Below are positions 60,732-64,000 of a stretch of DNA of 64,000 bases, piece after piece; the first letter of the stretch is position 1; every line of letters starts with the position of its first letter. A program made the translations under genes and the position numbers. The stretch spans positions 2,141,001 to 2,205,000 of the forward strand of contig NZ_CP141595.1 of assembly GCF_035590735.1 (NCBI RefSeq). Reading direction: 5' to 3'. The notes beneath the pieces are model-generated. The model was not told where the DNA came from. It saw nothing but the letters and a program-made list of their open reading frames with translations, and made no database searches. Source of the DNA: Rossellomorea aquimaris (GTDB lineage: Bacteria > Bacillota > Bacilli > Bacillales > Bacillaceae_B).

Positions 60732-63700
60732 TTGAAGGTCATACATCAAAAACTTATAAAAGAACGATGCGGTGCCGTTTCTTTCAAAAGGGGAGAGGGC
60801 TATTACCGTTCCAGTAAAGTGAAAATGCACGAATTCAGTTCAAATTATTGTGTAGCGACCGTTACGGGGGAGGAAGATTTCCACGTAACCGTTACAGGGG
60901 GAGCTAATGGAGAAATCCAGGCAAAGTGCAGCTGTCCCAAACTGGCATCATTTGATAAAGATTGTCAACACATCGCTGCTGTCCTCTTCGCCATTCAATA
61001 TGAGCAGAGTCGTGGAAATAGTCAAGGAAGGGAAGTAACAGAAGAATTTTTTACCTTGTTTCAGGATGAATCCATACGATCCACTGGTCACCAGAGGCAT
61101 TTTGAAAATAGACAAGTTCTTCAATGTGAAATATTGATTAAGCCTGTAACCTTAAAAACAGGTGGAGTTATGATCGGGATTGAATTAGCGATACACTCTG
61201 TCAAGGTTCAACATGTTAGAGGGTTTCTACAGAGCATCAAGGAAGGAGCTCCCTTCCATCTTTCAGACTCATTCATTTTCAATCAACAACTTCATTGCTT
61301 GGAAATCGATACCGATGCTGTGATTCAACAGCTTATAAAAGTGGCCCATCAAGAGACAATATACTCTTCAACTGAAGTGAACAATAATGAACAATTGCTC
61401 ATTCCACCCTCATCATGGGAGCGGCTGTTACCATATCTTATAAAAGCGCCAAGGGTTAAAGTAGAGCAGAGCCAGCACACCGTAGAGGGGCTCAAGCTAT
61501 TGAAGACCCCGCTCCCAATGAAGTTCGAATTTGGCCAAAATGAGAATGAAAGCTATCAATTACACATAACCGGGTTAAAAAATATGGTCGTCATGGGTGA
61601 ATATCAAGCAGTTCTTCATGAAGGAACTATGACCCAACTGGACACCAGGGATTGCAAGCGTCTTTCTGAATTAAAGCGACTTCTCACCAAATCAGGAACA
61701 GACTCAATCCCCATTCCTCAAACCCAGATAGGCTTTTTTCTAGAAAAAGTAGCAATTGGTTTAAAGAAATTGGGGAATGTCACAATCTCGGACGAAATTT
61801 CCAGGAGGTTGGAAATGGCGCCACTTGTTGCAAAGCTGTATCTTGACCGGGTGAAGAATCGCTTGCTGGCGGGTCTTGAATTTCATTACGAAAATGTAGT
61901 GATTCACCCATTAGAAAATCGCGAACCACCCTCGGGATCCGTACTTATTAGAGAGGTGGAGAAAGAAGATACCATCCTTGAATTAATGGAAGAATTCTCT
62001 TTTGGAAAAACAGAAGGCGGTTATTTTTTACACAATGAGGATTTAGAATATGAATTTTTAACGTACGGAGTGACAAAGATCCAGAAGCTTGTCCAAATCT
62101 ATGCGACTACTGCAGTGAGAAACCGTGTTTTCAAGGGGAATAATGGTCCAAAAATCAGGGTCAAGGTGAAGAAAGAACGAATGAACTGGTTGGAATTCAA
62201 GTTTGAAATGGATGGGATACCTGACCGACAGATTATGGAGATCCTTGAGGCATTAGATGAAAAACGCAAATATTACCGGATGCGAAACGGATCACTTCTG
62301 TCACTGGAATCCACTGAATTCCAGGACATTCATCGATTTCTTCATAAGTCACAAGCGGAGAAAAATGATTTAATCAAGGGACTCGAGCTTCCATTGCATC
62401 AAAGTCTCCAACTCCTTGATTCGGTTGATGCGAGCCACACGTTCAAATTAGGGGAATCGTATAAAGAGTTCCTGCAACATATCATGAATCCCGGCAGTAT
62501 GGAATTTGCCATACCACCCACCTTGAATACACTGTTGAGAGAATATCAAAAAGACGGCTATCAATGGATGAAAACTCTGGCCTTTTATGGTCTGGGCGGG
62601 ATCTTAGCCGACGATATGGGGTTAGGGAAGACCATCCAAAGCATTTCTTTTATTTTTTCTGAGTTAGATGAGATTCGGAAGAATAAACTTCCGGCTCTGA
62701 TTGTTTGTCCTTCGTCCCTCACCTATAACTGGCAAAGCGAATTTACGAAGTTTGCACCTGAAATACAAACAGTGATACTAGATGGAAATAAAGCAGAACG
62801 AATGAAAAAGCAGAATGGATTAAAGGATGTCGATGTGATCATCATTTCCTATCCGTTACTCCGAAGTGACATCAAGTGGTACGAGCAACAGAAATTTCAC
62901 ACGGTGTTCTATGATGAGGCTCAGGCGTTCAAAAATCCAATAACGCAAACAGCAAGAAGCGTAAAGAAAATTGAAGCCAATCACCGTTTCGCATTAACGG
63001 GAACCCCTGTTGAGAATTCACTTGAAGAGCTGTGGTCAATCTTCCACGTAATATTCCCGGGGTTATTCCGAGGGCTTAAAGATTACAGCCGTCTTACAAA
63101 AAAAGATATCGCCAAAAGAATTCGCCCGTTTGTCCTGCGCAGGATGAAGGAAGATGTTTTATCAGAACTACCGGAAAAACAGGAGATCATGGAATCTGTG
63201 GAATTGCTGCCGCCTCAAAAGGAATTGTACGCTGCTTATTTAGCCAAGCTGCGTCACGATACGCTTAAGCACCTGGATAAAAATACTTTGAGGAAAAACA
63301 GAATTAAAATTCTTGCTGGTTTAACCAGACTTCGTCAAATATGCTGTCATCCAGGTTTATTTGTAGAGGGCTACCAGGGTACATCAGCAAAATTCATTCA
63401 GCTCATGGAGATTTTGGAAGAATCAAGGCTTTCAGGAAGGCGGGTGTTGATTTTTTCACAGTTTACTAAAATGCTTGAGTTCATCGGAAGAGAGCTTTCG
63501 GCAAAGGGACAGACCTTCTTTTACCTTAATGGATCAACTCCTTCTGAAGAGCGGGTAGGCATGTCCAACAGATTTAATGAAGGCGAACGCGACCTGTTTC
63601 TTATTTCATTGAAGGCGGGAGGTACGGGACTCAACTTAACAAGCGCTGATACCGTCATCCTCTATGATACATGGTGGAATCCCGCTGTCGAAGAGCAAGC

Positions 63701-63896
63701 AGCGGATCGAGCCCACCGCATGGGGCAAAAAAATGAAGTGCAAGTCATCAAGCTTATTTCACGCGGAACCATTGAAGAAAAAATGAATGAGCTGCAAGAA
63801 AAAAAGAGGCACCTCATTCAAGAGGTTATCGCCCCTGAAGAAAAAATCGTTTCTTCCATGACGGAAGATGAACTTAGAGAAATACTATCATTTTAG
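60732..63896 (+). CDS. SNF2-type helicase with SWIM zinc finger
   Basis: The 1054-residue protein has a SWIM domain near residues 40-95 (CSCPKLASFDKDCQHIAAVL, C-x-C-x10-C-x-H), a long middle region of unknown fold, and the SNF2 motor from about residue 595: motif I ADDMGLGKTIQ, II YDEAQAFKNP (DEAQ box), III LTGTPVENS, and V-VI LKAGGTGLNL and QAADRAHRMGQ. Swi2/Snf2 proteins translocate on double-stranded DNA and remodel protein-DNA complexes; in bacteria RapA-like members recycle RNA polymerase. TTG start at 60732 behind AAGGAAGGA. A terminator follows. Confidence 0.92.
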   Translation: MKVIHQKLIKERCGAVSFKRGEGYYRSSKVKMHEFSSNYCVATVTGEEDFHVTVTGGANGEIQAKCSCPKLASFDKDCQHIAAVLFAIQYEQSRGNSQGREVTEEFFTLFQDESIRSTGHQRHFENRQVLQCEILIKPVTLKTGGVMIGIELAIHSVKVQHVRGFLQSIKEGAPFHLSDSFIFNQQLHCLEIDTDAVIQQLIKVAHQETIYSSTEVNNNEQLLIPPSSWERLLPYLIKAPRVKVEQSQHTVEGLKLLKTPLPMKFEFGQNENESYQLHITGLKNMVVMGEYQAVLHEGTMTQLDTRDCKRLSELKRLLTKSGTDSIPIPQTQIGFFLEKVAIGLKKLGNVTISDEISRRLEMAPLVAKLYLDRVKNRLLAGLEFHYENVVIHPLENREPPSGSVLIREVEKEDTILELMEEFSFGKTEGGYFLHNEDLEYEFLTYGVTKIQKLVQIYATTAVRNRVFKGNNGPKIRVKVKKERMNWLEFKFEMDGIPDRQIMEILEALDEKRKYYRMRNGSLLSLESTEFQDIHRFLHKSQAEKNDLIKGLELPLHQSLQLLDSVDASHTFKLGESYKEFLQHIMNPGSMEFAIPPTLNTLLREYQKDGYQWMKTLAFYGLGGILADDMGLGKTIQSISFIFSELDEIRKNKLPALIVCPSSLTYNWQSEFTKFAPEIQTVILDGNKAERMKKQNGLKDVDVIIISYPLLRSDIKWYEQQKFHTVFYDEAQAFKNPITQTARSVKKIEANHRFALTGTPVENSLEELWSIFHVIFPGLFRGLKDYSRLTKKDIAKRIRPFVLRRMKEDVLSELPEKQEIMESVELLPPQKELYAAYLAKLRHDTLKHLDKNTLRKNRIKILAGLTRLRQICCHPGLFVEGYQGTSAKFIQLMEILEESRLSGRRVLIFSQFTKMLEFIGRELSAKGQTFFYLNGSTPSEERVGMSNRFNEGERDLFLISLKAGGTGLNLTSADTVILYDTWWNPAVEEQAADRAHRMGQKNEVQVIKLISRGTIEEKMNELQEKKRHLIQEVIAPEEKIVSSMTEDELREILSF

Positions 63897-63903
63897 TCAA
63901 TAT

Positions 63904-63945
63904 AAAGGTGGAGCTTCTAAATAAATGAAGCTTCACCTTTTATTT
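63904..63945 (+). terminator. Terminator of the SNF2 helicase gene
   Basis: A perfect 14-bp stem, AAAGGTGGAGCTTC and its complement around a 9-base loop, then TTATTT. Confidence 0.88.
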
Positions 63946-64000
63946 ATACTTCCTGGTTTTTACAAAGAGGGCTCGACATCGAACGAATAAATATTTTATA

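Overview
This window is low-G+C Firmicute DNA, most likely a Bacillaceae chromosome close to Bacillus or Rossellomorea. Strong AGGAGG-type ribosome binding sites, TTG and GTG starts, four T-box elements at three aminoacylation or amino-acid genes plus one acetyltransferase gene, RsbR-type stressosome proteins, an LtaS-type enzyme, secreted thermolysin and subtilisin precursors and a two-gene phenylalanine hydroxylase operon all point that way. I see no rRNA, tRNA, prophage, CRISPR array or intact insertion sequence. Most of the window is ordinary single genes and short operons with clear Rho-independent terminators.

Layout. 1-5.7 kb: lipoteichoic acid synthase (cut by the window edge), an orphan sensor kinase, a YitT protein, UppP. 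5.7-9.4 kb: a consensus promoter and two tandem threonine T-boxes drive a ThrRS lacking the TGS and editing domains, followed by a UMP kinase paralogue with its own promoter, leader ORF and intrinsic hairpin, then two GNAT acetyltransferases. 9.4-11.9 kb: phhA-phhB on the minus strand behind a tyrosine T-box. 12-18 kb: GNAT, DUF2062, PssA, a PadR-ChrA chromate pair and a decayed dihydroorotate dehydrogenase-like membrane protein gene. 18-24 kb: secreted lipase and carboxypeptidase, SGNH hydrolase, UspA, SulP transporter. 24-29.3 kb: an extended arsenic operon, arsR-arsB-arsC-arsD-arsA, ending in a dual-specificity-type phosphatase and a Cys-rich HesB/IscA-like protein. 29.3-32.6 kb: two secreted proteases.

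33-45 kb: PepSY protein with a YtkA-like lipoprotein, an RsbR paralogue, a GNAT behind its own T-box, a broken AraC/YesN regulator, a GNAT, a small HTH gene behind a leader peptide and two mutually exclusive RNA folds, a FusB-type EF-G binding protein, RlmN, a winged-helix/MFS exporter pair and a COG2509 flavoprotein. 45-50 kb: small membrane proteins behind an ECF-type promoter, DinB, GNAT, and a MarR-nitroreductase-monooxygenase operon. 50-60 kb: an RNase J, an O-methyltransferase, T-box tyrZ, a second ArsR with an ArsP-like permease and a 36-residue Cys-rich peptide, a GAF-STAS protein, a GNAT-pentapeptide fusion, a double ferritin-like protein and an acetate transporter. 60-64 kb: a probable type I toxin gene (26 codons) with a candidate antisense promoter, then a SWIM-SNF2 helicase.

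The most notable points are: a dispersed 14-bp motif (GAGGGACGGACCTC) in nine places, mostly as facing inverted pairs; the ars operon with its unexplained phosphatase and HesB-like pair; the leader peptide and switchable hairpin before the small HTH gene; the T-box before an acetyltransferase; and five very short genes (7619, 38588, 47107, 55860, 60415) that would be missed by length cut-offs. All functional calls come from reading motifs; no database search was possible.
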